In this document: positions 37,001-45,005 of the stretch, piece after piece
Layout: each line of letters begins with the position of its first letter
How positions within the stretch are numbered: position 1 is the stretch's first letter
Assembly: GCA_951828515.1 (NCBI GenBank)
Contig: OX639992.1
Span: 3,822,217 to 3,886,216, forward strand
Origin: an uncultured Poribacteria bacterium
Lineage (GTDB): Bacteria; Poribacteria; WGA-4E; WGA-3G
Length of the DNA stretch: 64,000 bases
Direction of reading: 5' to 3'
Translations under genes and position numbers: made by a program
Notes under the pieces: generated by a model
The model's database searches: none
Told to the model about the DNA's origin: nothing
The model's input: the letters and a program-made list of their open reading frames with translations, nothing else

Positions 37001-37820
37001 CTGCGCCATAATTTTCAGGGAGTCGTAAACGGATGCTACCGCCTTGTGCGGTTATGTCCATCGGTGCCGCAACTGAGTCAAGTAACACCAATCCAATTGA
37101 ACCGCTTTGGGTCTTTAACTTGTTTTGTCCTTGGGTTAGCAAGATTTGTCCGTCGATGTTGCCGTTGGTCACACTGATGTTATAATTGCCTGAGGTTTCA
37201 CCTAAGTGGATGTTCCCGGTCTCTGTCGAGGCTTCTATCTTTCCACGGATGCGTTGAAGAGATATATCCCCGGTTTTGGTATGAAGTTTGACAGAGACAT
37301 CTGGTGGCGTTTTGATTGTACATTTCAATTGGAATCCATCATACGGGACTGATTGTAACTCTTCCGTATTGGAAGGTGGACTCGGTTTTGTTTCAGAAGA
37401 ATTACTCGGTAGTCGTACCCTCAACTGGAGTGTATCACCGCTTTGTGTCCCTGTGAAGCTGATGTTATCGAGATAGTCGCGAATCAGATCGTCCTGTTCT
37501 GTGTTTGTGGTTTTCCGTGCCTGCTTCTCAAGCGTCACGGTGATAATATCGCCTTCTGTGGCGATCAGTTCGATGTTACCCGATATATTTAGGCTGAGTT
37601 CTATATGATAAACATCTGTGAAACGGAAGGTTTCTGTTGAGGGTGTCCCTAATATCAGTGTCTGCGCTTCGCGCATCGAGTCGTTGGCGGTTGGAAGTGG
37701 TGTACTTCCTTCGCCTTCATGATCCGCTGCGTTTATATGCTGGACAGGTAGATTCAGCGTAAGCATGAAAAAATAAAATAGATATGAATAAGAGAAAATC
37801 GCACGAGATATGGGTAACAT
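34026..37820 (-). CDS. Large envelope protein: adhesin-like, CBM9-like, POTRA and Omp85 barrel fusion
   Basis: About 1264 residues from the ATG at 37820 (AAGGA 11 bases upstream; a TTG at 37874 gives a longer form). After a signal (YLFYFFMLTLNLPVQHINAA), residues ~80-320 are a beta-solenoid of DUF4097 type (ISLQRIRGKIEASTETGNIH). Residues ~343-587 look like a CBM9-type sandwich (APTIDGNLSEIVWQAAALL, FLMWDAENFYVGVKAYISD). From ~605 come three POTRA-like units, then the barrel (DTRDHRSTTTRHFHTLFSA) ending in aromatic Phe. Residues ~675-708 derive from an in-frame repeat C in a POTRA loop. Probably a secretion or surface-anchoring pore with its own sugar-binding passenger; this domain combination is unusual. 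Confidence 0.85.
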   Translation of the reverse strand: MLPISRAIFSYSYLFYFFMLTLNLPVQHINAADHEGEGSTPLPTANDSMREAQTLILGTPSTETFRFTDVYHIELSLNISGNIELIATEGDIITVTLEKQARKTTNTEQDDLIRDYLDNISFTGTQSGDTLQLRVRLPSNSSETKPSPPSNTEELQSVPYDGFQLKCTIKTPPDVSVKLHTKTGDISLQRIRGKIEASTETGNIHLGETSGNYNISVTNGNIDGQILLTQGQNKLKTQSGSIGLVLLDSVAAPMDITAQGGSIRLRLPENYGADVELESQKQQIVVNLPVQLDEETGFTIINDGGPLFRLKATDTISLLPSSPAGGKASENAETDPFVDSVQPVPHIAKAPTIDGNLSEIVWQAAALLSPLQNPDGTDVPSNSTDTFLMWDAENFYVGVKAYISDSFLPYVSQTQHDSPIWEDECIEILIDPDPKTDIYYHLVINPISAYFDQRVNTPGEPSFRFAPHDVQVTLNRKTMQTAFKTDSKWNSEAKVASRINTSFWSLEVALPRKMLEPSPKMDSQSTSPVESRWLFNIHRKMYSSNMKSLIPAKSREYSYWLPTYDNEYPWWPHSPHEYVGALSGRYGPAMGVLEFVTTPPASEGFAPETKVRVATIEIKGNTKIPTEVVQRSLPIQPEDIITSPQLSWLITELQEQGWFQDVRLETQQVDVGGEEAGSGQQETGMEERKGGRLEDGEGHPTRPSSNLPTDSLPSVSLHIRVTEAPVLFAQQIKIEGNRSFPSRFIKEWFQLESGYLTATAVRLKQQLIADFYSNRGYEFATVTHQSVNDVLEFNINEGTLHEIRFTGNSRIPRAELLSALNLKTEDSDGNQDSQASDIYHHSLGQSKINSMRKVLSENSEHFKSVRDWRVQREGGKNVMIVDIEEQPFARPGGFPILQFNRVHGLMLGAGGTLATHLTGKEQVFGSISRGFSSKIWNYHAGIEKGFFKRQMLRFGGGFYKLTDVSSNLYLHQGDASLSATYYGSALQDYYQRQGSQGWITYAPSDWTYLRLEFTGERHDNLSKSTDWSYLNRNLIKPGNSRINRGELRSLSLVYAFDTRDHRSTTTRHFHTLFSANERTRRGWRGQFAVEIAGQGFGGDHAFNFYRFELVRYTPISGSHHLNVRIAGDFSDAPLPRQRLLHLGGGNTLRGHDSNVFAGDNRLLLNLEYRLIKETIPNEQDGVLGWTLSCFLDAGSIWWYDDTPFSDFENFMTRLKTSVGIGCSVFWDPFGNPSPWSLALEVAEPLNSSFSLRNPSIILRLDRMF
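35695..35795 (-). repeat. Repeat C inside the Omp85 fusion gene
   Basis: GGTTGGAAGGTTGGAAGAAGG on the plus strand and CTTCCAGTCTTCCACCCTTCC as the other arm. Read in frame it gives a charged loop (MEERKGGRLEDGEGHPTRP) within the first POTRA. Confidence 0.65.
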
Positions 37821-37893
37821 TCTGGGAAGGTTCCTTTTAATCCAGCATATCTGATTTGCAATATCGGTTTGCAAACCCTAACTACAGAATTGC

Positions 37894-37922
37894 TTGACAC
37901 ATTTTAAATAATACTTTATACT
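37894..37922 (+). promoter_or_regulatory. Sigma-70-type promoter of the xylose-isomerase-like gene
   Basis: TTGACA (37894-37899), 17 bases, TATACT (37917-37922), with a ~115-base leader to the ATG at 38044. Confidence 0.7.
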
Positions 37923-38043
37923 TATTAGAAAAGTCAAGCAGTTTTTTCGTACCCTTTATCGCCAACGTAACGTTTCTAAAACAAAGCGATCAAAGGCAAT
38001 TTTTGTAACGAAATGGCAGAAAAAACGTTGCGTACAGGAGAAG

Positions 38044-39099
38044 ATGATGAGCGAACCCTCTAAAGGAACAACAGAATATTGTTTCTCTTTCGGACCATGG
38101 AATATACACGAAGGAACAGACCCTTTTGGACCCCCTGTTCGGGAGACGTTCAGTTTCGATGAAAAGGTGGGATTTTATCGCGATCTCGGTTTTGTTGGAA
38201 TTCAGTTTCATGACGATGACATTGTGCCGGATATTGACGAGAAAACACACGCACAACTGATAGCGCGAACAAAAACCGTCAAAAAACAACTCGACGATCA
38301 TGGGTTGACAGCAGAGGTCGTGGCACCGCGGTTGTGGGAATCTCCACAGACTATTGATGGGGCTTACACTTCTAATTCCGCAAAAGAAAGACACTATGCC
38401 CTGGAACGTTCAAAACGGTGTGTGGATATCGCTAACGAGATTGGGTGCAGGAATCTCGTGTTGTGGCTTGCCCGTGAAGGTACCTACATCCGAGAAACGA
38501 AAGATTCAGCTGGGGCAGTTTCGCAAATTTTGGACGCAATTAACGCTTTGCTTGAATACGATCCAGAAGTCCGAATCCTGATAGAACCGAAACCGAATGA
38601 ACCGATGGACATCGCTTACATTCCAACTATCGGACACGCTATTGGTTTAGCCTATGCCAGCGATGCACCAACGCGCGTTGGGGGATTAATCGAAAGTGCG
38701 CACGCGATTCTCGCAGGTTTGGAACCGTCCGACGAGATGGGATATGCGCTGTATCATAAGAAACTTTGGAGCGTCCATCTCAACGACCAGAATGGGTTAA
38801 AATTCGACCAAGATAAGGCGTTCGGTTCCGTCAATTTGCGGCGTGCATTTAATCAGGTACGGGTACTGGAAGAAAACGGATACGGTAGAAACGGCGAATT
38901 TATTGGATTAGATGTGAAAGTAATGCGAACCCAACCCCGTGACATCTCAACAAAACACTTATTGAGTAGTCGTAGGACCTTTCTTAACCTACTTGAGAAG
39001 GTCCGAACGTTTGACAAAAAGGTCGAACAGGAATTTATCACAGCCAGAGATTATGAAGGATTGGACTTCTACATTCTTGAACACCTTCTTGGCGCGTAA
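38044..39099 (+). CDS. Xylose-isomerase-like TIM-barrel sugar isomerase
   Basis: 351 residues, AGGAG 6 bases before the ATG. The sequence follows the XylA-like TIM barrel: FGPWNIHEGTDPFG at the start, NLVLWLAREGTY, ILIEPKPNEP (metal-binding Glu), an HAIG segment, and WSVHLNDQNGLKFDQDKAFG near the end with the His-x-Asn-Asp metal/base residues. It should isomerise an aldose/ketose with two divalent metals; the actual sugar (xylose, rhamnose-like or other) cannot be fixed. The FGGY kinase at 62.3 kb is a possible but distant partner. Confidence 0.85.
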   Translation: MMSEPSKGTTEYCFSFGPWNIHEGTDPFGPPVRETFSFDEKVGFYRDLGFVGIQFHDDDIVPDIDEKTHAQLIARTKTVKKQLDDHGLTAEVVAPRLWESPQTIDGAYTSNSAKERHYALERSKRCVDIANEIGCRNLVLWLAREGTYIRETKDSAGAVSQILDAINALLEYDPEVRILIEPKPNEPMDIAYIPTIGHAIGLAYASDAPTRVGGLIESAHAILAGLEPSDEMGYALYHKKLWSVHLNDQNGLKFDQDKAFGSVNLRRAFNQVRVLEENGYGRNGEFIGLDVKVMRTQPRDISTKHLLSSRRTFLNLLEKVRTFDKKVEQEFITARDYEGLDFYILEHLLGA

Positions 39100-39175
39100 G
39101 GTTTATTATAGATGTGCGTATGAAACGCACGAACTCAACACAGAGGAATAAAGGCGGCAGAGGACAAAAACAGAC

Positions 39176-39826
39176 ATGACAACGGATAAGAGCCCTCTAC
39201 ATGAGGCAGATGGACCGTGTTATAAAGCAATGATGCTTGTGGGTCCCCCTGGTGTTGGCAAGGGAACACAGGGGAGAATGCTGGCACAAATCCCTGGCAT
39301 TTTCCATGTCTCCAGTGGAGATATGTTCCGCGAACTTGATGTCAATTCCAAATGCGGACAGATTTTCCAACAATACGCTGGAATCGGTAAATTAGTCCCA
39401 GATCACATTACAGTCGGAATCTGGCAAGACTACATGGCGGCAAAAGTTCGTGAGCAGGTCTACTCGCCAGACAACGATCTGCTCATCCTTGATGGGATCC
39501 CACGGAACATTGCACAAGCAGGTCTCATAGCACCTCATATAAAACTCTTTAAGGTCATCTACATGGTCTGTGAAGACCGGGAAGTGATGTTTAAACGGAT
39601 TCGTGGGCGGGCACTCAAAGAGAATCGAATTGATGATACCGAAGAAATGGTAGTGCGTTATCGGTGGGACGTTTACAAACGGGAAACTGAACCGTTGATT
39701 GATTACTATCCCCAAGACCTGATTCGGATTATTGATGCCGACGCGATTGCCGCGGATGTGCTTCATCAGATCCTATCAACGATTGTGCCTATTCAAAAGG
39801 ATCATTTCAAGAATCCATTGATGTAA
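39176..39826 (+). CDS. Adenylate kinase-like nucleoside monophosphate kinase
   Basis: 216 residues. P-loop LVGPPGVGKGTQ (~21-32), NMP-binding SSGDMFREL, LDGIPRN in place of the usual DGFPRT, and a short LID region RGRALKENRIDDTEE with its arginines. It transfers phosphate between ATP and AMP or another NMP. The ~14-residue N-terminal extension and the divergent DGIPRN suggest a second copy or specialised enzyme rather than the housekeeping adk; I therefore give no symbol. Confidence 0.88.
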   Translation: MTTDKSPLHEADGPCYKAMMLVGPPGVGKGTQGRMLAQIPGIFHVSSGDMFRELDVNSKCGQIFQQYAGIGKLVPDHITVGIWQDYMAAKVREQVYSPDNDLLILDGIPRNIAQAGLIAPHIKLFKVIYMVCEDREVMFKRIRGRALKENRIDDTEEMVVRYRWDVYKRETEPLIDYYPQDLIRIIDADAIAADVLHQILSTIVPIQKDHFKNPLM

Positions 39827-39899
39827 TGACCGCACGGGGTCTTCCATGAGAAGGTCTTATTGGAAAGTACACGCAAACTATTTATGGGATCCGCTGTAT

Positions 39900-41747
39900 T
39901 CAATTGAGATACCGATAGATGCGGAGTTCTGGATGTGCAAGTGCCCGCATTGGAAACGGGGCACCGCTATCGGATATCATTTCGATACCTAAGAACTTCG
40001 GCGTACACCGGAATGTTTTGTGCAATTCATACGGACTTCCTTCCCCTAAAACTCGCTCGTAAAACGCAAGCGTTTCCTTGAACCCAATTTCGCTGAGAGG
40101 GTACCAATCCTCGTTTTGATAACGTTGAGGAGCCTTTTGGTATTTTTGGAACACTTCAAGGTCCGGTACAAGGATAAGAACCCATTCCACGTTTTCATCT
40201 GTTACTACGAAATCTAACTCAGGGAGAAGCCAATCGAATAGCGGTTCTGGTGCAATAGCAATAGAGTCCTCTTGAGGGATGTGTGTTGCTATCCAATTGG
40301 ATGCCGCAATCTTAGTGGGTTGCGAGAACAGAATAGAGGCGAAGGAAAGGGTATAAATTAACGAATAAAGCACAACACCACCACCCAAGACGCTACTGAA
40401 CCACTTCCTAAATGTATTAAGCCCTTCAGTGACAGACAAAGCGTTCACAGTCTCGCGTGGACGGAGCGACTGTAATAACGTTTCCACGATGTTCGGGAAG
40501 CGTATGAAGGCAGTAGCGGCGAGCACACTGAGTGCCGGATAGAGTATGAGGAGATGACGGGCAAACTTAACTTTATGTATCCCGATAAATAATAGATACG
40601 GAATAACGAAAGCCAGCAGGAGCACTTCGGCGTATTGGAAACCGTTAACATTTGGATGGAAGATTGGAAGACTGGAAGATTCTTGGTTGGAAGGTTGGAA
40701 GATTGGAGGGTTGGGGACCCCATCCTTCCCTTCTTCCGTTCTTCCATTTCCTTGCTGACTGTTATTCTTTCCCACTGCCGACTGCCGACTGCCGACTGCC
40801 GATTGCCGATTGCCGACCGCTTTAAGCGACACAAGCGCACACAAGACCCCGAAACTGGCGAGGAATGCGAGTGGCAACCCCATGCCCCATTTAAGGAGTG
40901 TCCACAGATAGATAAACCGGTGGAGCACTCCGGATTCCGCCGCAGCGATGAGACCGAAGTGTCCGCGATGATAATGTGTAGCTTCATACCAGAAATCCTC
41001 AAAAAAGAGATTCCATTCCGGTGAAGTCAGATCAATGAGCCAATAAGGGCAGAGGAACGTAAAGGTTAGTGCGGAAACACCCATGATTGTTGCTAATTTC
41101 CTGTAGAAACCTTCACTTCTAATGAAGATCAGTAGGGAGAAACCTACAAAGGCAGTTGTAAATTTGACGGCGAAACCAACTCCTGCGATAATGCCGAGCC
41201 ATACCGCAGTCTGAAATGTCGGCGAGACTGAAGAAGACCGCGCACGTATCGCGAGCCAGAGAAACAACGTCACACAGAAAGTCGCGGGGATGTCAACGAG
41301 TGCAAAACGCGATTCATTCGTGGCATGTAACATCGCAACAGCGAGCAATCCTGCTGCAATCTGACCTATACGTTTACTGTAGCAGTGAACACCGACGCGA
41401 TAGGTGAACCAAAGTGTTGCCGTAGACAACAGAACGTTGATGCCGCGTGCCAATAAGATGACATTGGCTTCCGTTAGCTGCCAACCGGTAAGCGACAGCA
41501 ATTTGCCTACTCCAGCAATGATATAAAACCATGCAGTTCCGGGCCAGTTATAGATTTGGGGCGGTGCTGTGAGGTGGATGAGGTTCAGAACATCTCGTGC
41601 GATTAATACTTCACGGGGGTCGGGAGAATCAGGCAAGCCGATGTTTATGCCGATGAGTCGGAAACTGAAGCCGCTGATGAGGATCGCGGGTATAACAAAG
41701 TTATTCGATAAACGAAAACAGTTGCTTACCACGAGAGGGACTCTCAT
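39900..41747 (-). CDS. GT39/ArnT-like membrane glycosyltransferase
   Basis: About 615 residues from the ATG at 41747; the frame remains open to 41939 but that part is read through repeat A and is unlikely to be coding. About 10-11 TM helices, with a PDPREVLIARD loop after the first (the acidic motif of GT-C enzymes) and WPGTAWFYIIAG. The C-terminal ~200 residues are a soluble periplasmic domain. Such enzymes move a sugar from a lipid-phosphate donor to protein or lipid. Residues ~310-364 are encoded by a repeat B plus repeat C pair inserted in frame between helices. The start lacks a clear Shine-Dalgarno. Confidence 0.8.
   Translation of the reverse strand: MRVPLVVSNCFRLSNNFVIPAILISGFSFRLIGINIGLPDSPDPREVLIARDVLNLIHLTAPPQIYNWPGTAWFYIIAGVGKLLSLTGWQLTEANVILLARGINVLLSTATLWFTYRVGVHCYSKRIGQIAAGLLAVAMLHATNESRFALVDIPATFCVTLFLWLAIRARSSSVSPTFQTAVWLGIIAGVGFAVKFTTAFVGFSLLIFIRSEGFYRKLATIMGVSALTFTFLCPYWLIDLTSPEWNLFFEDFWYEATHYHRGHFGLIAAAESGVLHRFIYLWTLLKWGMGLPLAFLASFGVLCALVSLKAVGNRQSAVGSRQSAVGKNNSQQGNGRTEEGKDGVPNPPIFQPSNQESSSLPIFHPNVNGFQYAEVLLLAFVIPYLLFIGIHKVKFARHLLILYPALSVLAATAFIRFPNIVETLLQSLRPRETVNALSVTEGLNTFRKWFSSVLGGGVVLYSLIYTLSFASILFSQPTKIAASNWIATHIPQEDSIAIAPEPLFDWLLPELDFVVTDENVEWVLILVPDLEVFQKYQKAPQRYQNEDWYPLSEIGFKETLAFYERVLGEGSPYELHKTFRCTPKFLGIEMISDSGAPFPMRALAHPELRIYRYLN
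40655..40822 (-). repeat. Repeat C plus repeat B inserted inside the glycosyltransferase gene
   Basis: Plus strand 40655-40760 carries GATTGGAAGACTGGAAGATTC and its complementary arm (repeat C); 40780-40822 carries CGACTGCCGACTGCCGACTG (repeat B). In frame they give QSAVGSRQSAVGKNNSQQGN and a charged tract in an inter-helix loop. Confidence 0.7.
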
Positions 41748-41751
41748 TTTT

Positions 41752-41874
41752 AAAAAGGAAAAATTAAAAATAGTACAAAACCTGTAGCCCGTAACATAGT
41801 GGAGGGCGGATTTAAGAACACGGATGCTAAAGTTCAAACCTACGTCATTTAACCGCAAGGAAAAATTAAAAAAT
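41752..41874 (+). repeat. Repeat A oriented against both neighbouring genes
   Basis: AAAAAGGAAAAATTAAAAATAG (a free 3' end) then a full copy: TAGCCCGTAACATAGTGG, AGGGCGGATTTAAGAAC and AACCGCAAGGAAAAATTAAA. Both flanking genes are on the minus strand, so here the repeat does not serve a start; its tail supplies the TAA of the GNAT gene. Confidence 0.75.
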
Positions 41875-42393
41875 GTCCAGCTTTTTAAAGATGCTTTGCC
41901 AACGTAGCAGGTGGTTTTCACCAGCATAAACAGGAACAAACCCTAAGTTGAGATAGTTTTTGATTGCGGGGAGTCGAAAATCGTCTGTGTCTAACATTAC
42001 GGATGCCACACGTTGCCCTTTGAAATAGTGTAGGAGAAACACCGTTAACCATTTGCCGAGTTTATGTCCAGTATGTTCTGGAAGCACCGCGAGCATGTCA
42101 ATGTAGCCAATCGGTTTACCACGAAGAGATTCCTTCCACGCGCACGCTGTCCCGATAGGAACCTCTTTGTGAATGGCGAAACAGAAGCCATCTGGATCAA
42201 AATTCGGTTGGCTAATAACGTTAGCGTAGGTATCTTGAGTGGTTCTTCCCTGGTCTACGAAGACTCTGTCCATGATTCGCGCCCAGTGTGCTTCATCTCC
42301 TTGTTGATAGGTGCGGATATGATACCCCTCAGGACACTGGAGCATCGGCAAATTTTCTAAACTGTGACGAACCATTTTGAGTTGATCTTCCAT
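41866..42393 (-). CDS. GNAT-family N-acetyltransferase (copy 2)
   Basis: 175 residues. The GNAT core includes PIGTACAWKESL (beta-4), DMLAVLPEHTGHKLGKWLT with the acetyl-CoA pyrophosphate loop (Q/R-x-x-G-x-G/A equivalent HTGHKLG) and a C-terminal YLNLGFVPVY. It transfers acetyl from acetyl-CoA to an amine; the substrate is unknown. It is clearly a tandem paralogue of the gene 6 bases upstream. Its stop codon lies within the tail of an opposing repeat A. Confidence 0.88.
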   Translation of the reverse strand: MEDQLKMVRHSLENLPMLQCPEGYHIRTYQQGDEAHWARIMDRVFVDQGRTTQDTYANVISQPNFDPDGFCFAIHKEVPIGTACAWKESLRGKPIGYIDMLAVLPEHTGHKLGKWLTVFLLHYFKGQRVASVMLDTDDFRLPAIKNYLNLGFVPVYAGENHLLRWQSIFKKLDIF

Positions 42394-42399
42394 TCGCTT

Positions 42400-42996
42400 T
42401 TAACTTGAGACTTTCGCCCACAAATCCTTCGGGAGTGTTTCTCTAACGTTCTCGATTTGCGTGGACATAGAGGGCAATCCCAATTTCTCAAAAATCTTCT
42501 GCCATCGTTCTATCTGTCCCTCTTCAACGTAAACAGGTATAAACCCTAAATTCAGGTAGGTCTTGACAGCAGGAACACGGAAATCGTCGGTATCCAGCAT
42601 TGCACTTATGAATCCGTTGTCGCGGAAATAGATGAGAACGGCGAGCGAGACCCATTTTCCGAGTTTATGTCCGGTGTGTTCACCGACAACGCCTACCATG
42701 TGCACATATCCGGTGTCCGTCTCATCCACAGATTGCCGCCATGCACAAGCAGTTCCAACAGGAATATCCTGATGTGTTGCGAAATAGAGTCCATCAGGAA
42801 GGAATACATCTCTGCTGGTAATCTCGTTCCTTGTATCTTGAGCAGTACGTTTCCTGCCCCCAAACGAGTCGCTGATGATATGTGCCCAATGCACCTCATC
42901 TCCCTCACAGTAGGTTCGCATGCCGTAGCCTGGCGGGAGTTCCAGTTCCGGTAAATTTTCTAAATTGGGGCGAACCATTCTGAGTTGTCGTGCCAT
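42400..42996 (-). CDS. GNAT-family N-acetyltransferase (copy 1)
   Basis: 198 residues, the same fold as its neighbour: PVGTACAWRQSV, VVGEHTGHKLGKWVS and TYLNLGFIPVYVEE, with a ~25-residue C-terminal extension. Roughly half of positions are identical between the two copies, which suggests an old tandem duplication. The ATG follows repeat A (AAGGTATAATT) by an extended A-rich spacer. A divergent promoter lies at 43147-43175. Confidence 0.88.
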   Translation of the reverse strand: MARQLRMVRPNLENLPELELPPGYGMRTYCEGDEVHWAHIISDSFGGRKRTAQDTRNEITSRDVFLPDGLYFATHQDIPVGTACAWRQSVDETDTGYVHMVGVVGEHTGHKLGKWVSLAVLIYFRDNGFISAMLDTDDFRVPAVKTYLNLGFIPVYVEEGQIERWQKIFEKLGLPSMSTQIENVRETLPKDLWAKVSS

Positions 42997-42998
42997 TT

Positions 42999-43094
42999 TT
43001 TAATTTTTTAATTATACCTTGCGGTTCGGTCAGGTGGGTTTTGAAAAATAACGTGCCTTTCCGTATATCCACCTGCGCCGTTGTTGCAGGCTAC
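42999..43094 (-). repeat. Repeat A (hairpin subtype) at the GNAT start
   Basis: Minus strand: TAGCCTGCAACAACGGCGCAGG, TGGATATACGGAAAGGCACG, and ACCTGACCGAACCGCAAGG with an extended A/T tail. Confidence 0.78.
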
Positions 43095-43146
43095 GTTTTT
43101 TTGTGTGATATTTCCAGGAGAAAAGAAGCGTCTTATCACTTCGGTA

Positions 43147-43175
43147 ATTATACCATACCTCAAAAATTGGTGCAA
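43147..43175 (-). promoter_or_regulatory. Putative promoter of the GNAT/glycosyltransferase genes
   Basis: Minus strand TTGCAC (43175-43170), 17 bases, TATAAT (43152-43147). It is back to back with the aroK promoter. Confidence 0.55.
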
Positions 43176-43180
43176 AACCT

Positions 43181-43208
43181 TTGCAATATTTTTTAAAGGT
43201 GTTATAAT
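43181..43208 (+). promoter_or_regulatory. Putative promoter of aroK-aroB
   Basis: TTGCAA (43181-43186), 16 bases, TATAAT (43203-43208). The leader of ~160 bases to the GTG is almost entirely repeat B. Confidence 0.55.
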
Positions 43209-43358
43209 GGTTACCAGGTATCGGTTGTCAGAGGAATAGCAGTCAGCAATCAGCGGTCAGCAATCAGCAAAGAGGGCATAATTTCACCAGATACCTCTTT
43301 ACTGACTGCTGAAAGGATTTTTTTTGGGAAAAATCCGACCTGACCGCTGATTGCTAAT
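43209..43358 (+). repeat. Repeat B with nested palindrome in the aroK leader
   Basis: GGTATCGGTTGTCAG, CAGCAATCAGCGGTCAGCAA, AAAGAGGG / ACCTCTTTAC, GACTGCTGA, a nested GGATTTTTTTTGGGAAAAATCC, and CTGACCGCTGATTGC. Confidence 0.65.
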
Positions 43359-43374
43359 AAAAGGTGGAAATCAG

Positions 43375-43917
43375 GTGCAGCGACACGTCAAAAAACGCCC
43401 CAATATTGTGCTTATCGGTTTTATGGGCACAGGAAAAACTTCGATCGGAAGACGGATTTCTTCACAACTTCGGATGCGCTACGTGGATACAGACGAGATT
43501 GTTGAACGGGACAGTAGGCGGCGCATCAGCGACATCTTCGCGGAGGATGGGGAACCTGCTTTTCGGGAACTTGAGAGTGAAGCCGTTCGCAAGGTATCGA
43601 AACTGCACAACCACGTTATTTCCACCGGCGGCGGTGTCGTCCTGAAAGAAGCCAATATGACAGAACTGAAGCGAAATGGCATTATCTTCTGTCTTACAGC
43701 AACGGCAGAGGAGATATATAAGCGGGTTGGGCACCAGACACACCGCCCACTACTCCAGGATCCTGACCCACTCGCGAAGATCCAGTCGATGCTGACGGAA
43801 CGACAGTCCTACTACGCGAAAGCCGATCACATGATAAGCACAACGGGACGCTCATTTGGTGAAATCATCACTCACATCAAACGGATGTTTAGGAAAAACA
43901 TTGGGAACCCGAAATGA
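43375..43917 (+). CDS. aroK: Shikimate kinase
   Basis: 180 residues from the GTG at 43375 (AGGTGG 8 bases upstream; the TTG at 43351 lies in repeat B). P-loop IGFMGTGKTSIGRRIS, then DTDEIVERDSRRRISDIF (shikimate-binding Asp and Arg), the STGGGVV substrate loop and the LID arginine in HQTHRPLLQ. It phosphorylates shikimate with ATP in the chorismate pathway. Its TGA overlaps the ATG of aroB as ATGA. Confidence 0.95.
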   Translation: MQRHVKKRPNIVLIGFMGTGKTSIGRRISSQLRMRYVDTDEIVERDSRRRISDIFAEDGEPAFRELESEAVRKVSKLHNHVISTGGGVVLKEANMTELKRNGIIFCLTATAEEIYKRVGHQTHRPLLQDPDPLAKIQSMLTERQSYYAKADHMISTTGRSFGEIITHIKRMFRKNIGNPK

Positions 43918-45005
43918 CGAAAACCTTACATGTGGAACTCGGCGATAATAGCTACCCACTTGTTGTGGGGACAGGACTCCTCAACAGTGTTGGCGAACTG
44001 CTCACACCACATACAAAATCAAATAAGGTGCTCATCGTTTCGGATACTTACGTCAAAACTTGCTATTTGCCCGTTGTTCTGAAGAGCCTCAAAGATGCCG
44101 GGATTGATGTCCGCACGATTGAAGTCCCCGGTGGCGAAGAGAGCAAATCGTTGGCGCAGTTCTCCCAGATACAGGATAGTTTGGTGGAACATCACCTCGA
44201 TCGGGGTTCAATGATTATCGCTCTCGGTGGTGGAGTCATCGGCGATTTGGCTGGATTCGCCGCCGCTGTGTACATGCGCGGTATTCCTTACGTTCAGATT
44301 CCAACGACGCTACAAGCACAAGTTGATGCCAGTGTCGGCGGCAAGACAGCGATTAATCACCCAAAAGGCAAAAACCTCATCGGTGCGTTTCATCAACCAA
44401 AGTTAGTCGTCATTGACGTGGACACGCTCAAAACCTTACCGCAACGCGACATTCGCGCAGGACTTATCGAAGTTATTAAAATGGGTGTTATCCGCGATGA
44501 ACCGCTGTTTGAAAGGGTTGAAGAAAATTTGGACGCTATCTTAAACTTAGAAAACATGACGCTTATTGAGATAATTTCACAGGCGTGCGTCAACAAGGCA
44601 GAAATTGTTGCTAAAGATGAAAAGGAAAGCGGACTGCGGATGGTGCTGAATTACGGACACACCTTTGGGCACGCGCTGGAAGCACTGACACACTACAACA
44701 GGTATCGACACGGCGAAGCGGTCTCTATCGGTATGAATTGTGCGGCGCAGTTAGCTACCAATTTACGGATGTTCTCTGAGACCGATTTTCAACGGCAACA
44801 GACGCTCCTAAAGCGTGCGAAATTACCCATCACCTTTCCTTCTGACCTTACCCCAGAAGCATTATGTGACACCATGTATTTAGACAAAAAGACGTTAGGC
44901 GGTAAACTTCGCCTCATCCTGCCGACGCGTATCGGAGAAGTCGTTATCCGCGACGATATAGACGATCGGCATGTTCTACAAGCTATCTCGCAATGTTTTT
45001 GTTAA
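43914..45005 (+). CDS. aroB: 3-dehydroquinate synthase
   Basis: 363 residues, the standard length. NAD-binding PGGEESKSLAQF and ALGGGVIGDLAGFAAA, the substrate-lysine tract QVDASVGGKTAINHP KGKN, and the zinc site with GHTFGHALE and HGEAVSIG. It converts DAHP to dehydroquinate, the second shikimate step. The aroK-aroB order and the 4-base overlap are the common bacterial arrangement. Confidence 0.96.
   Translation: MTKTLHVELGDNSYPLVVGTGLLNSVGELLTPHTKSNKVLIVSDTYVKTCYLPVVLKSLKDAGIDVRTIEVPGGEESKSLAQFSQIQDSLVEHHLDRGSMIIALGGGVIGDLAGFAAAVYMRGIPYVQIPTTLQAQVDASVGGKTAINHPKGKNLIGAFHQPKLVVIDVDTLKTLPQRDIRAGLIEVIKMGVIRDEPLFERVEENLDAILNLENMTLIEIISQACVNKAEIVAKDEKESGLRMVLNYGHTFGHALEALTHYNRYRHGEAVSIGMNCAAQLATNLRMFSETDFQRQQTLLKRAKLPITFPSDLTPEALCDTMYLDKKTLGGKLRLILPTRIGEVVIRDDIDDRHVLQAISQCFC

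Noticed and set aside
37990-38394. 134-residue minus-strand frame opposite the xylose-isomerase-like gene
   Set aside because: It lies fully opposite a well-supported TIM-barrel gene with promoter and RBS, and shows no domain features.
41748-41939. N-terminal 64-residue extension of the glycosyltransferase
   Set aside because: The extension is antisense repeat A translated through, has no Shine-Dalgarno or signal character, and precedes a plausible ATG at 41747.
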